Shown: positions 1-12,700 of the stretch, piece after piece
Layout: the number at the start of each line of letters is the position of its first letter
Numbering within the stretch: position 1 is the first letter of the stretch
Assembly: GCF_900496995.4 (NCBI RefSeq)
Contig: NC_044016.1
Location: 18,828,932 to 18,892,931 of the forward strand
Length of the DNA stretch: 64,000 bases
Source: Aquila chrysaetos chrysaetos
Lineage: Eukaryota > Chordata > Aves > Accipitriformes > Accipitridae
Direction of reading: 5' to 3'
Position numbers and translations under genes: made by a program
Notes under the pieces: model-generated
What the model saw: only the letters and a program-made list of their open reading frames with translations
The model's database searches: none
Told to the model about the DNA's origin: nothing

Positions 1-301
1 TTCCTGTAGAAAGGATTGATGTGCTTTTACTGTCTGTCTCAATATGGAGGGAAGTTGACTCAGCTAAGCCTGAGCATTCAAGGTGGGGTCTGATCCCTGG
101 TACCTTCTTACTTATGTAGGTACTCCAAGATAGAAGGAATCTCCATGCAAACACTTTCTCTTCAAGGACTGCCATATATTTAGACAGGGACAAGGCACAG
201 AATTGAATAAAACTAACTTCAAGGCAAGTTTTGAAAATCTGACATAAAAAAAGAGAGCCTGTCCATTCACCCTATAGTTGAGCAGCCTTTGCTAGTCTCT
301 C

Positions 302-324
302 TTTTTTTTTTTTTTTTTTTTTTT
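302..324. repeat. Poly-T tract (23 T), possible poly-A tail on the minus strand
   Basis: An uninterrupted run of 23 T. Read on the minus strand it is a poly-A run preceded by AATAAA five bases upstream, so it could be the 3' end of a retroposed transcript whose body would lie to the right of 325. The signal-to-tail spacing is shorter than usual and I could not find flanking target duplications, so a simple homopolymer is equally possible. Confidence 0.6.
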
Positions 325-1435
325 GAGTCTTTATTTTAATATCTTTAGAGAAATATCTTCTTTGGCAGTGAAAATTAAAATAAAACTTAAGAAGAAAAAT
401 CTAAGGCTACAGAGCCAAGCATTATGTATGGATAGATTAGAGTTAAGGCTCATTTGCAGTAGAAAAGCCAGCATAATATTTGCAGTGAAAAGAATAGAAA
501 GGATCTTGCCCCCACTCTTTCATTTAATAGAGGTAGTTTGTGGAAAATTTCTAATGAATCTTATCCAACCATAAAATCATGTAGAAAATGAATCGTATCT
601 GACAATAAAATAAAAGTGAACCAAATTACAAGGTTCCTATATTCGCAGGACAAATTAATTTCATGTTTGGAATACTAATTGTTCACTGTAGGGCCTGCAA
701 CTATTTATTGTCATTGCTTCATTTGTCATCAGAAGAAATTTTACACATGCAGAATGGTATGTTTTTGGCTGTAGCATCAAAGGGAAGGGAACAAAGTCTT
801 GTGGAGCAGAAGGGAGAGCTTCCCATGTGCCACCTCCTCTGCTTCCTGGGACAGTTACTGGAAAGGCTTTTGAAGGGTGGGTGATTTGTCCTTTGAAGTT
901 GGAGGTAGAAGGAAAGCAAACCTTGATGGGAGTTGTAATTGGCCCTCAAGGACACCATCTGATACATGTTCACCAAACTCCTTATGAAAGACAGAGGGAG
1001 CAGACGTGGCCAGTGAGCCCAGTGTCTTGGAGGACCCTGGTTATCTCCCCACATATAGCATACCCTTAAGATCTAAGAGGCAGCTATCATTTGACATGGC
1101 TTCAAGGATCAACTGGTCTTTGGTGCCTGGAGGAAAACTGCAAAGAGGCTCAGGTAGGTCAAAGGAAACACCAAGACAGAAAAAAATGTGTTTGTACCAC
1201 ACTGAATTGTAGTCAAAATATACAAATAAACAACTCCTTCCCCCAAATCAAGAATATTTAAAAAAATACACAGTAAAATTTTGTTTAACTATGTGAAGAC
1301 TGTGTGTGCACATAGTTAAAAAATGTTTTTAATAAAAAAAACAATTACACTCATAAAGCAACTTAAAGAAGTGATAATTCAGTGGGGAAGGTTGAATGCT
1401 CAATTCCATGATGATTTACGTTAATATGACTGTTT

Positions 1436-2262
1436 CTAGGAGAGAGAAATGAGAAGTTATTGCACCCAATAGGGAGCTTAGAACAATCATCTTTCCTGAA
1501 GAGAGTTCATTTTGAAATGCAAGGCTTCTCCTGAGCTGCCAGTGTCTCCCTCTATCTCCTAAACATTCAGGTATGTTACTGACTGACAGCTCTAATGGAC
1601 TGCTTTTGCATGTCACCAAAGCCACCTGATATTTTAATTTATTTCAGTTGCATGACTGTGTCCATCCTCCCTAGGACCTTCTAGCTGTACGCTCTCCACT
1701 CTTGATGAATTCCCCTCTGAGGCAAAGTTAACCAAAAGAAAAGACTGGGCTCCAGTGACCAAGATTATTTTGGGCACCTCTAAAATTGTTGAATAGCCTG
1801 GGCAATGCAGTGTTGAAAATGAAGCAAACTGCAAGGACTCCCACTTGTCCAGCAGCTCTGTCCCAGCACGAACTTATCCTCCACTGAAGCAAAGGCAATG
1901 CTGGGGAATTTCTTAGGTAGGGCAAGCAAGGCCTAAAAGAGCTGAAGCAGAGAGCTGTCTCCAGGATCCCTGCAGGATGGGAGATGTGCTTAGCTATTCA
2001 CATGCCCTGTGAAAAAAGGGGGCCAAACATGAGAAGTGGTGGTTGTCTAGGGAAGGCTGAGTGCTGCAGCCCTTGTCTCTCAGTGTTGTGGTGGGACGCT
2101 TCAGTGCTCCTGCTTCTGACGGGGAGAAATGAGATGTTATGGGACCCGGCAGGGTGCTTAGAACAACCATTTTCCTTGAAGATAAAATTATAAGAAAAGA
2201 TCTGAATCACAAGACAGCAGAAACTCAATGTTTGTCTCTAAGGCTTCTCTTCCACTGTGGGA
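1436..2262 (+). repeat. Diverged local direct duplication
   Basis: The block starting near 1441 (gagagaaatgag, then gcttagaacaa, then cctgaag) and the block starting near 2124 (ggagaaatgag, then gcttagaacaa, then ccttgaag) align base for base over about 60 bp, at roughly 75-80% by eye. A shared aaggcttctc stretch follows in each. The copies lie about 680 bp apart in the same orientation. This could be an old tandem duplication or two fragments of one unrecognised repeat. Confidence 0.5.
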
Positions 2263-3355
2263 TAGAGGGGGGGGCCTTTGGCAGGCCAGAGGGAATCGTT
2301 TGCGCTGCACACCCTGTTTCATTTCAGTCCCTTCACACTAGTCTATCTTCTATGTTCCATCTTCTCTTAGTAAGCTAAACTCATATTTGAGGGGGCTTGG
2401 ACCGGTTCCAAAGCTGTCTTGCATCAGAGGAACTGTTTTCCTATTGACTGAGATGAAGTTTTGACTGAGAGAATGCATATGCTTCTCATGTTTTCCTCCT
2501 GCTTGTCTTTGCCCAAATCCATGGCTTGTTCCATGTGATGTACCAATGTGTTACGCACTTACTTGCTCATCCCCCTGATCCCTTTCTTTTAGGTGTTTAA
2601 AGTGCTGCTCTCATTCTATGTAAAACCAATTTTAGACACTTTGACAGGATTTCCCACAACTTACAAGGATTTGTGTTTAAAATACGTGTCTGCCAAGAAA
2701 GCTCAGGTTTATTGTGGCAAGGGCTGTAGCCTTACACTTGCCACTCGGTCCTGCTGATTCAGTATTGCCCCCCACCAGGCATGCAGACCTGCTTCTGTGG
2801 CATGTAAGTGGCTCCCGAGCTTCTCCTGCAGCTGAATCCATCCAGCATGCTCTTTCTTCACTTGAAGTTCAATTCATCTAGAGGGAGATGGATGGGCTGC
2901 CCTGGGACTCCCAAGAGAGAAAAAAGAATTAATTGAGTTTTCATAAGAAAGGATTTTAAATGGATGAGAGATCTCCTTCTGAAAAAGGAAACAGAAGGCA
3001 TGCAGAAGTAATGCAAGAACACCAAGGAAAATAACTGCTAAAATTCCTGGAAAGTGTTGAATGACTACAGAGAAATAATTTCAGAATGAATGGGATGAGT
3101 GGATGAAACCTAGGTTGGAAGGACTAGTGGGATGGGTAGAAGAGAGAAATGTTGCGCACAGAAGTGATGGCTTCATGCATTTTGTTCCAATGGATTTGAC
3201 CCTCCCTACTTGAAGCACTTAGGCTCTGAAAATTTTCTTAGAGTAAGAAAAAGGAAAATCTGCCTTCACCTTCACAGAACAGAGAAACAAAGTCCCTCTC
3301 ATACTTTTACTGAAGAAGAACACAGTGTTCTTGTTCAATTCTTCTGTCTTTACAG

Positions 3356-3935
3356 TGTCCTAGTTTCAGCTGGGATAGAGTTAACTGTCTTCCTAGTAGC
3401 TGGTACGGTGCTGTGTTTTGAGTTCAGTATGAGAAGAATGTTGATAACACTGATGTTTTCAGTTGCTGCTAGTAGTGTTTAGACTAATGTCAAGGATTTT
3501 TCAGCTTCTCATGCCCAGCCAGCGAGAAAGCTGGAGGGGCACAAGAAGTTGGCACAGGACACAGCCAGGGCACCTGACCCAAACTGGCCAACAGGGTATT
3601 CCATACCATATGACGTCCCATCTAGTATAGGAACTGGGAAGTGGGGGCGGGGAATCGCCGCTCGGGGGACTAGCTGGGTGCCGGTCGGCGGGTGGTGAGC
3701 AATTGCACTGCGCATCATTTGTACATTCCAATCCTTTCATTATTGCTGTTGTCATTTTATTAGTGTTATCATTATCATTATCCGTTTCTTCTTTTCTGTT
3801 CTATTAAACTGTTCTTATCTCAACCCGTGGGTTTTGCTTCTTTTTCCCGATTTTCTCCCCCATCCCACTGGGTGGGGGGGGAGTGAGTGAGCGGCTGCGT
3901 GGTGCTTAGTTGCTGGCTGGGGTTAAACCACGACA
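3356..3935 (+). mobile_element. Solo LTR, avian ERVL-like family, copy 1
   Basis: The element runs from TGTCCTAG to ACCACGACA and is flanked by a 5-bp duplication, tacag, at 3351-3355 and 3936-3940. A 5-bp duplication fits the ERVL class. An ATTAAA polyadenylation-type signal lies near 3803, followed by a GT-rich stretch, which supports plus orientation. No internal retroviral sequence is attached, so this is a solo LTR left by recombination. A second copy of the family lies at 20957-21539 in the opposite orientation. I recognise the ends as those of a common bird LTR but cannot give the library name. Short open frames inside it are not genes. Confidence 0.85.
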
Positions 3936-6900
3936 TACAGTAATAGCATACTCTAAGGGGTTTACCAGGCATGAAAAGAAGGATATAGAAGTAGAGATAG
4001 GACCTTTACCAGAGATCATATTGCTGCAGATCTAGAGAAAAGAGTGGAAGATTAGAGAAGGAAAAGAACAGGAAGGGAAGGAGAAAGAGATCAGGACTTT
4101 GTTAGAAGAGACTTCATCTAAAATTTCAGTAAGAGTGAAGAGGAATCTGTCCTCCAAAATATTGGAGGTATATGTTAGAGAGTTACCTGTGTTTTTACAT
4201 TACCACTGAAGCCTAATAATTCCTTTTGAACTTTAATTTCTGCTTTGTCTGAGTGGATATGCTGTTAGCTCAGCAAAATAACAATTGATAGCTGAAAATA
4301 TGGGGGAATTTAATAGACAAATTTACTATCATTATAACTATCAAATAATGTTCTCAGTAACAGTGTTCTATTCTCCTCACCCAGCCACCAGAAATTCAAG
4401 AAAATGTGAGTAACATGCTCTGGGAAGTATGAATGTAAGACTCTTCTTACCAAAGACATAGACATAGACAACTTCTTGTGGATGTGGTCAATACTGTGGA
4501 CATGCAGCCTGGGATAGTTGGAGCCGTGGACTACCAAATGAGCAGACCTCCCACTGTCATCTCCAGAGGCCTGGCATGGTGACCAGTTGAGATCCTCCAC
4601 TGGATTCCTGCAGATCCTGCACAACATACAGGAATGGGAAACACCGCCTCTCTTGGAAACAAAATAATTTACCTTTGCCAGAGACAGCCAACTCCCTGAT
4701 CCATCTGAGCCCAGAACTCAGTAGCAACCAGGATCAAGTAGTTCTGCACACAAAAAAGGTATCTCTAATTAGCAATTTGTTGTCTTTGGGCAAGCCAGCA
4801 GTTCATGCTATCAGGGAACCAGAAGCAGCTCCTCCATAGAGGCAATATACCATTGGCTTGCTGATCAGTGGTCTCTGATTTCTGCATGAGGCCAAAGTCC
4901 AGAACCGTATTGCCAGCCCAAGTCTGAATGTGTTGGTGATGTGAACATCTCCCCTGAATGTCCATGCTGGTCAGAGGTGGCAGTTCATTGACTTTCTTGT
5001 CTGACCGTGGAAGGGGTGCAGCAGCAGTGAAAGCTACATGCTAACCTTTTCACTGTGCTGCAGGGATATTACCATTATTGAGCACCAAGTCATTAAGTCA
5101 ACCAATTTTTCTGTGGCTGTGACATGAGTGCTAAGGCATGTGCTGTGTGGGTTGGTTTCAGTGGTATGGACACATGTTTTGGGTGGTGTGAACTGAGATC
5201 ACAAAAATCATAGCACACTCTCTGGCAGCTTCTTATGAGTAAAGGGAGGAATAAGCTTTACACCTATAACGGGAAAGGAAAAAGCTGCAGGATTTCTTAT
5301 TCAGCCAGTTTGCCAGTAAACAAGTATTTATGGAGCAAGACCTACAAGACCTACAAGAAAACATACTGTAAGTATTTGAAAAGATGAACTTAAGACCTTT
5401 AGAGAAAAGGAAAGAATAGAAAATTTTCTTTTTGTGACACTCAAAACTCCTATTTTACCATGATAATAATCATCATCATCATTAAAAAATGTGCCCTTTA
5501 TGCTTGAGGTTACAAAGGAGGAAAAATATCAGATGTCATTGAAACATTGCATCTCGAAACCCAGTGCAAATAAAAAGGAGTTTTATAACATAATTACATT
5601 CCCATTAATATGTTAATCTCTTATATACAGACATAGGGAAGCAAACACATTACATTAAATAATTAACTCTGTAGTGAGGTTTTATTGCCGGGAAAGAAGA
5701 TTTCTCTGTGGAAGGGTATTTAACATTTTAATTAAACTTTTTGATAGATGTTTACTGTTGATTCTGTTTCTGCTTAAAACAAAACCATACGATTAGGAGA
5801 AAATGTAATTTTGTCACAAGAAAGGAATGATTTCCATCTGAAGGAAGGACTAAGGTTCCCTATTCTTTGCTGTCTAGTTAGTGTACTGCAATGCTATAGT
5901 GTGTTTTAAGAGACATGCATTTCTTATGGAAAGGTTCCATTTTGCTTTCTTGTTTCCTTCCAATTATTTCTTTCTTTCTGTGCCACTGAACATTGCCATT
6001 GTATTTGACATACCACTAGAAGGTTGCTTATGTTTTGGTGAGAGAAGAGAACTCAAGAAGGTTGTAAAAAAACCCCCAGATGCTTCTCAGAAAAAAGCTG
6101 CTAAAGGGACCAATAGCATGGGAAAAGTATCCTTAAGGAATTGCAGAATCACAGGATCTAGGCAGGAGAAATGAAAAAAATGGACAAAAAAAGAACAGGG
6201 TTGAAAGGCATAAAGAAATGAAAGGCCTAGTAAGGATTTCCAGGCAGAGAATCTGGACAATGTACTGATCTGAAAAGAAGTCAGCAAACTTTATGCATGA
6301 ACTGGCACTTGAGCTTGATACATAAACTGATAATTGAAAGCCTTTGCAGATAGACACCTGCTTTCCAGACCTGAAAAGGTGGATGCAGATAAGCTAACCC
6401 TGCACTGACTTTCTCTGGTGAACTTAAGTGTGATGCTAGGAAAAAAACTTCTGAGGGAGAAAAAAACATATGGTCTCCACAGTTCATAGACAGTGCTTGA
6501 AGCTGCCAAATGGAAGGGTCAGATCTAACGACGGCTTGTGTCAGCATGGCACTCGGTCCCACTAGAAACGGTCCTGCAAACCCCCACTTCATTTCATATA
6601 AGTTTCCGGATAGCCAAGGTATGGGACACAGACTGTTTGAAACCCAGGCAGCATGTGAGATAAACAACAGATCAGCATTTCATTTCTGGTTCCCTGAGCA
6701 AACCAATAGCACCTTCTCATTTTGGTCCTCTCACCTGAAAAGATTTAGAAGTCATGCCAGTGATTTCAGAACAAATCTATAGACATAGGTTTTGTAAAAG
6801 CATGAAAAGTCCTACAGATGACAAACATGAGACTACCTGTTCTGTGAGCATCTAGACACCACATGCACAAGATCTGTGTTGAATTATTTACATGGGAAAA

Positions 6901-9587
6901 TGCCTTTCAGGCACTTGTAAGAGCTCTGGATTCTATTCAGCAACAAGGAGAGAGGAGCAGTGAGGCTATTTGCCTTAAAAGGAATTAAATAGATACAGGA
7001 AAGCTCTGTTAAAGTAGCATTTGAAATGCTTTATTGAAAAAAATAAATGAAGCCAGAAGTCTAGGCTACTCTGCCCACTCACTGATAGTGATTCTAGGTA
7101 CAGAAAAATACACAGATACTAAAGCAAACACCTCAGCCTCAGCAGACTTGTCCTGCAAAAAGCCACAGGGCTCTGGAGCCTGTCTCTGGTTCTGGGACCT
7201 ATCAGGTTATGGTGTGGACCAGCTCATTTAGTTCCTGGAGATAAGCTCTCATTGAACATGTAAACCCTCTAGCATTGGCTAATACAGCAGCTATCACTCA
7301 TACACTACAAATCCATCTCCTGGGGGATGGCTGGGCAAGCATGAGCAGCATGACTCGAACTGACACAACAGCAGGGCATTTTCTAGATCTATTTCTAATG
7401 CACATGCTTATGAGTTGAATGGATGGGGATAGAGAGGACAGGAAATCATGGAGGGTACATTTCTTTATCCTAAAGAGAAACTACAAAATGGGCCCACATT
7501 CGAGACTGCAGGACAGCACTGCATAGGAGTCTCCCACACTACCTGCCTGTGAGCAACCTGATGAATAAACCTGCTGAGGTCCATGTGCATGTCAGGTTAT
7601 CCACATTAGCCTACAGACAGCAAGGAGGATAAGGCCTCATAAAATATTTTTTTCTGAGTTCACCACTAAGGGAGGAGGAGATGGAAAAAGGCAGTCACTT
7701 TGGGCAGGACTGCAGCAGGGAAGGTCATTGCTGATTCAGTCGGATGAAGTGGCAAAGGGGAGCAAGGAGTGTAAACAGCATTGTCTTTGCACCTGCATGT
7801 CAGGCTGCAGCTTTCAGCTCATCTTTGAAAGAGGCAGCGGGCAGGGGGTCTCAGGAGATACAGGTTTGATTGGTATTCTCCTGAGATACCTATTTTCTTC
7901 TGATCTGGAAGTCACACAGAGATTGGTGAGCTCTGTACTACATGCTTGTGTCATCTGTCATCATGTCTCTTCTGGAGGCAGAGCAGACATGGTCCCAAGG
8001 CTACCAAAACACTGCCACAAGCTAAAGTTAACATCATGGGAAAATGACAACAAGGTAGTTGCTCTGTGACCAGGTAGTATTTTTCCTGATGCAGCAGACA
8101 AGGAGCCACATCTGAAAAGGAAAGCTTTGACCACCAATACTGACCACTCATTTACAAGGATAGCAAGATAGTCATTAGACTAAAATCACTTATTATGACA
8201 AGAAGTCCAAAAATACCTTTTCTTTCTGGGAGTCCATTTCACAGCTACTACCCATTGATCAACTCCAGGCAACTCTGTGCCTTGTTTCTCTGCACCCTTT
8301 CCACCACACATTCAAGGCAGATTTCCCTACCCTTACTCCTGTTGGGTAGTACCTTGCTGCAATTTCAGTGGCATTACTTGCAGATATAGGATGCTAATCT
8401 ATATGGTAACCACGTGTTTCCCTTCTCTGTGTACTTATTTTCTCTTCTTCAGACATCATCTTGAGGGGTTCTGATACATGAGTAGTATGAAACTTCAAAT
8501 CTCTGTCTTAATTTTACAGGATGGTCTGTACCTTTGTTTATATCTGCAAGTGTAACACACAAAACTGTGAACGCTTTGTCTGAAGAAAGCTAAGCAAAAC
8601 AAAGATGTATTTCACTGCCAGGATGTTTTTAACCAATTCCTGAAGAATTTCCTCTTCCTGTAATAAGATCATCAATAAGGAAAGAATAAGGCAGTTATTT
8701 AAGAATAAGACAGGCTTTTACTTTTGATTTGGAGAGCGCAAAAGCCAAGAACAAACAAAAACCAAGTCACCACAAAAGAGCAGCATGTCTTCTCTGTGAG
8801 GTACAGAGGAAGAAATGGCTGCCAGCAGGTACTTCAGTGATCTCAGGGTACAATACAAAGAAAAAAACCCAACTCTATGAGCCAGACATCGCAGCAGTTA
8901 AGCCCATCATTTGTACTTTCACATCCTCCCCGAGTCCCCTTGTGGACTGGCTGTCCAGCAGGCACTGGACCAGCCCTCCTGTTCATAAAGGTTGGTGGCC
9001 ATCAGTGCTGAGGTGCTACTGCCTCTGCTGCAGATCCCTCCATGTTTCCCATACCTGGCTGTAAGGGGTACAGCTGGCAAACTATGAAAAAGAGTGTCTT
9101 TGCTGTGTGCTGCGCTCAAAGGTAGAAAAGGATATGATACTTATGTCCCTGGGGCAGTGCAGAGGGAGGACACTAGGTTTGCTGTCCTCATAGCAAGAGC
9201 TGTCGTCCTTCAGCTCTCCCCCTCCTCTACCTCTTCCTCTCTGAAGGACAATTAAAGCTCTCGCTCAGGCATTATGTAAATATAGCAGCTGCACCCCATG
9301 CTGTGAAAGTATCATGAAAGAAAGTACAAAAGGCTCTGTGGCCTCATGAAGTGCTGAAGAGAAGGAGACATTTTGGCAGTGCAATATCATCACTCTCCCT
9401 CCTCAGCTCTGTAAGGGCAACACTATGTGAGCCCTTTGCCATTACAGAGGAATACCATAACACTCATTTTAAATAAATTCTAGCATGTCTTTATGATGGG
9501 GAAAAGCAAAACCAGAATCCTCGTGGTGTGATGAACTCTAATTTTTCAGAGATAACAACAGGCAATTTTCAAGGAAGGCCAAGAGAC

Positions 9588-9703
9588 TTTATTCTCATTC
9601 AACAGATGAAGGGAAATGGGCAAAGAGGTGCAGTTCCCTGACACCATCTGGACAAATAATGATAGAAGGAGGATTATTGTGGACCCTAAAGTGAATAGTC
9701 CTA
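9588..9703 (+). mobile_element. MIR-like ancient SINE fragment
   Basis: The order of motifs (attctcattcaacagatgaa, then gggaaatgggcaaagaggtgcag, then a region ending in gtggaccctaaagtgaa) follows the core and 3' part of amniote MIR elements. The match is by eye and heavily diverged. It is probably an old neutral relic. Confidence 0.4.
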
Positions 9704-12700
9704 GTCACAAACTATATTGAAAAAAAAAAAGTATTCAGTCTGAAGAACAATAACCAATTAGCAACATATCCCTGGGTCCATTAGCAGCTCTCCCAGGCTC
9801 CTGCAACCTTGGTCACATCACATCCATTGTGTCTCAAATCTCCTACCTCCAAAGTGAGGATGCACTGGTAGCAGCATCACTACCAGACATGAGTGACTGT
9901 TCCTGAAGCTCTCTGAGAACCTCGAATGCAAGAGGTGGATTGCAGTGCAGAGTTGCTAATTATTTTAAAGCCCCTTCTTGTTCATATTAATCAAAGTGTC
10001 AAGCTGATTCTCTCTAATCTAACTAAAGAAGACAGAGCTTTTACAGTGGAAAATGCTTTGAAGTTCACCATGCTTGCATGACAAGTTTACTGTATGCTTC
10101 CAGCTTGCTGACTCTGTATGCCTGTGTGAATTTCTTTTGCTGTTTCTACTAATTGTCAGAACTACTTCCAGTGGCTTTAAACAAATGTTGACTCAATCCT
10201 GCTGTGACATCTCAAAGCTGAAAGTTTGATATTACAGTTTGCTAGGAGACACAGATATAGAAATGAAATGCTACTCGAGATCCTACCTGATTGGTGCAGA
10301 GTGGGGCTATGAAGACACAGCTTGACCCAGAAAATGTGTTTAATAGACCAAAAAGGAAGCTTTTAAAAAATGCATAAATACATGTATAAGTGGATCTAAA
10401 ATATGCATTTGCAGAAGCCAAAACAAGATATTCCTAGAGAGAATGGGCTATCTCCTGGGAAAACATTGCATGTTTCATAACCTTCCATGGATGGTTTGAT
10501 TTTGCTTTAGGAACCATGAAGAAATTCAGTGCAAAACCAGATGAATCTACATTTCATTTAAACATTGCCAGTGAAACAAAAGATTTGATGCAAACTGACA
10601 AAAGCCAGGAGATGCCAAATGCATTCCCCCTACTCTTGCTCCTGAGTTCACGTCTCTAATGATAGTATGTATTTGTGTGGCACCAGGCAGTATGTGGAGT
10701 GTCAGCTGTAACACTTTTCCTAGGCATTTTGTCATTTTGATCACGTCTCCCATTGCTGGGAACTGTTTGAACCAAAACACCAGACCCAGACAGCCAAGCC
10801 ATTCCCACTTTCCTCTCTGTCAGTGCATCCTGTCACTGGTTGTGCTGGTCCCCAGAAGGGACTGAGGTTTTGTTGAGCAAGGGGCTGTGGAAAGGAGAAG
10901 GTGGACAAGGTAATTACAAAGCATGGGCATCATCATACTGCAGCATTGATCAAGATATTAAAAAACAATGGTCATAACTTACTGTTAGCCTCAGTGATGA
11001 CAAGATGGGTGATGGTAAAGGATTTCTTCTCTCTAAGAAGATCCCCATTTATTCCTGTCTGCATGATGAAGAGCATCATGCAGATGATGACCCTTGGGAC
11101 ATAGCGTAGTAAGAGCTGGAGTTTGAACTGTACATAATTCCATTTTCTTACCTGAAGCTATAGCTATTTTCACCAGTACTAATTAGCTGAAGTAATATCC
11201 AGTGAAGGGATCTGATTTCTATATTCCATGCCAACCTCTAAAACTATGTTTCTGTCTTCTCTATTTTTTTCACTTGAAGGACTTCAGTCTTGTTTAGGAG
11301 AAAAAGCCATAGGTCACCAAATACTGTGGGTGGAAGACCTGTCATTTGCAATGATAAAACGTTATTAATTTAAAAAACAGCCTGTTTTTTTAATTCACTC
11401 CTCACTCCCACTCACTGCTGGTTTGGGGAGGGGATTCTAAAATTATTTGCATGTTTCTCACAGCCATGTCAAGCATTGACATCCTACTGGTCCGTAGGAT
11501 GAGGTTTTTTAAAGCTGGTTAGGGAATATAACCAGAAGCATTCCTACGAAATCCACTAGAGCCTGGATACAGACAAAATTTTATATCAAAATGCCTACGG
11601 TCTTTGTTTTAAACAAAACAGAGAACAACAGCAAACCAAGGCAAGTGGGTCCACAAAAAAAGACAGAAGTTTTATGAGTGTAAGAATTTTTCTTGTTAGT
11701 TGCTTCCCTCCTAGTCCCCCATGCAGTCACAGCAGCTACGCTTTGCAGTGGTAAAGGGACAATTTGGGGGGGAGAGGGTCAGTCAGTGGTACCTGTCATT
11801 CAGCTCATGGTGCCCTGGAAGGTCCGACTTTCCAGATTTCACCCATCAATGCAAAGCAGGGGACAAGCTCTGGGAGAAAAGTCCTGCTGGTGGTAATCCA
11901 GCTGCAGAGGATGCTTTGCTTTCCGGAATGGCAGTCTGGCTCATTGCACTGCCACTGAATTCACTTAGAGAAAAAGAAACAACAACAACAAAAGATGTGG
12001 GGTTTGTTATGAGTTGAGTCCTGTCTCTGATGTAAGACTTCATTAAAAAAAAAATGCCAGACTCCTTAAGTGAAGCTGAGAACTAGCTGACATTCACTTC
12101 TGGTAGTGCATCAGAGACATTTGGGGGATAAAATCAAGACATAGATAACATGAAAGTTTGGCAGTCAGGCCAAGAAAACAAACAGGGCTTAGGAAGTGAT
12201 TTAAGTTGCCTCAAAATGGTTTTGAACCTCTTAAGAACCAGCAGTAGAAATGAACTAATTTATTTCAGAAAAAGACAGTTTGTGGATTTCCATCTAGCAG
12301 ATAGTGTGTGTTTTTTCATCGCATGACAGAGCCTGGAGGCTAGCCTGAGCCTGCCTCTCTGTGACCTTTGAAAGATAAGAAAGGTGGTACTGCTGCAGGG
12401 TGAAGGGTGCTGAGCAGCCCGCAGGTGGTTGTGAGAAGTGCCAGTGATGGCTGCTGGAGTGAGGAACATGCACCGCATGCCAGCTCTGCTGACACCATTT
12501 TTTTCTAGCAGAGCTCACAGAGATGAGAACTGTACTTTAAAAAAGAGAAAATAATGCATTCCTGAAAAATAAATGCTTTATTGAATTCTTTTTCCTCCCT
12601 TCTTTTTCCACCACACACACATCAGAGTCAAACGCCAAACATTTTTTGCTGGAGTTTCTACTGCTGGAAGAATGCTGATATTTTGTGAATGTGTATACAA

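Larger units (their letters stand above)
1..3350. other. Host DNA without a recognisable gene
   Basis: No open frame here resembles a known protein; all are short and lack exon-like context. The stretch holds a poly-T tract near 302-324 and a diverged local duplication (about 1436-1560 against 2117-2262), both listed separately. The rest is ordinary AT-rich avian noncoding sequence. Confidence 0.6.

Noticed and set aside
3501..3755. Open frames of 69-84 codons on the minus strand
   Set aside because: They lie inside the solo LTR and have no similarity to a protein I know.
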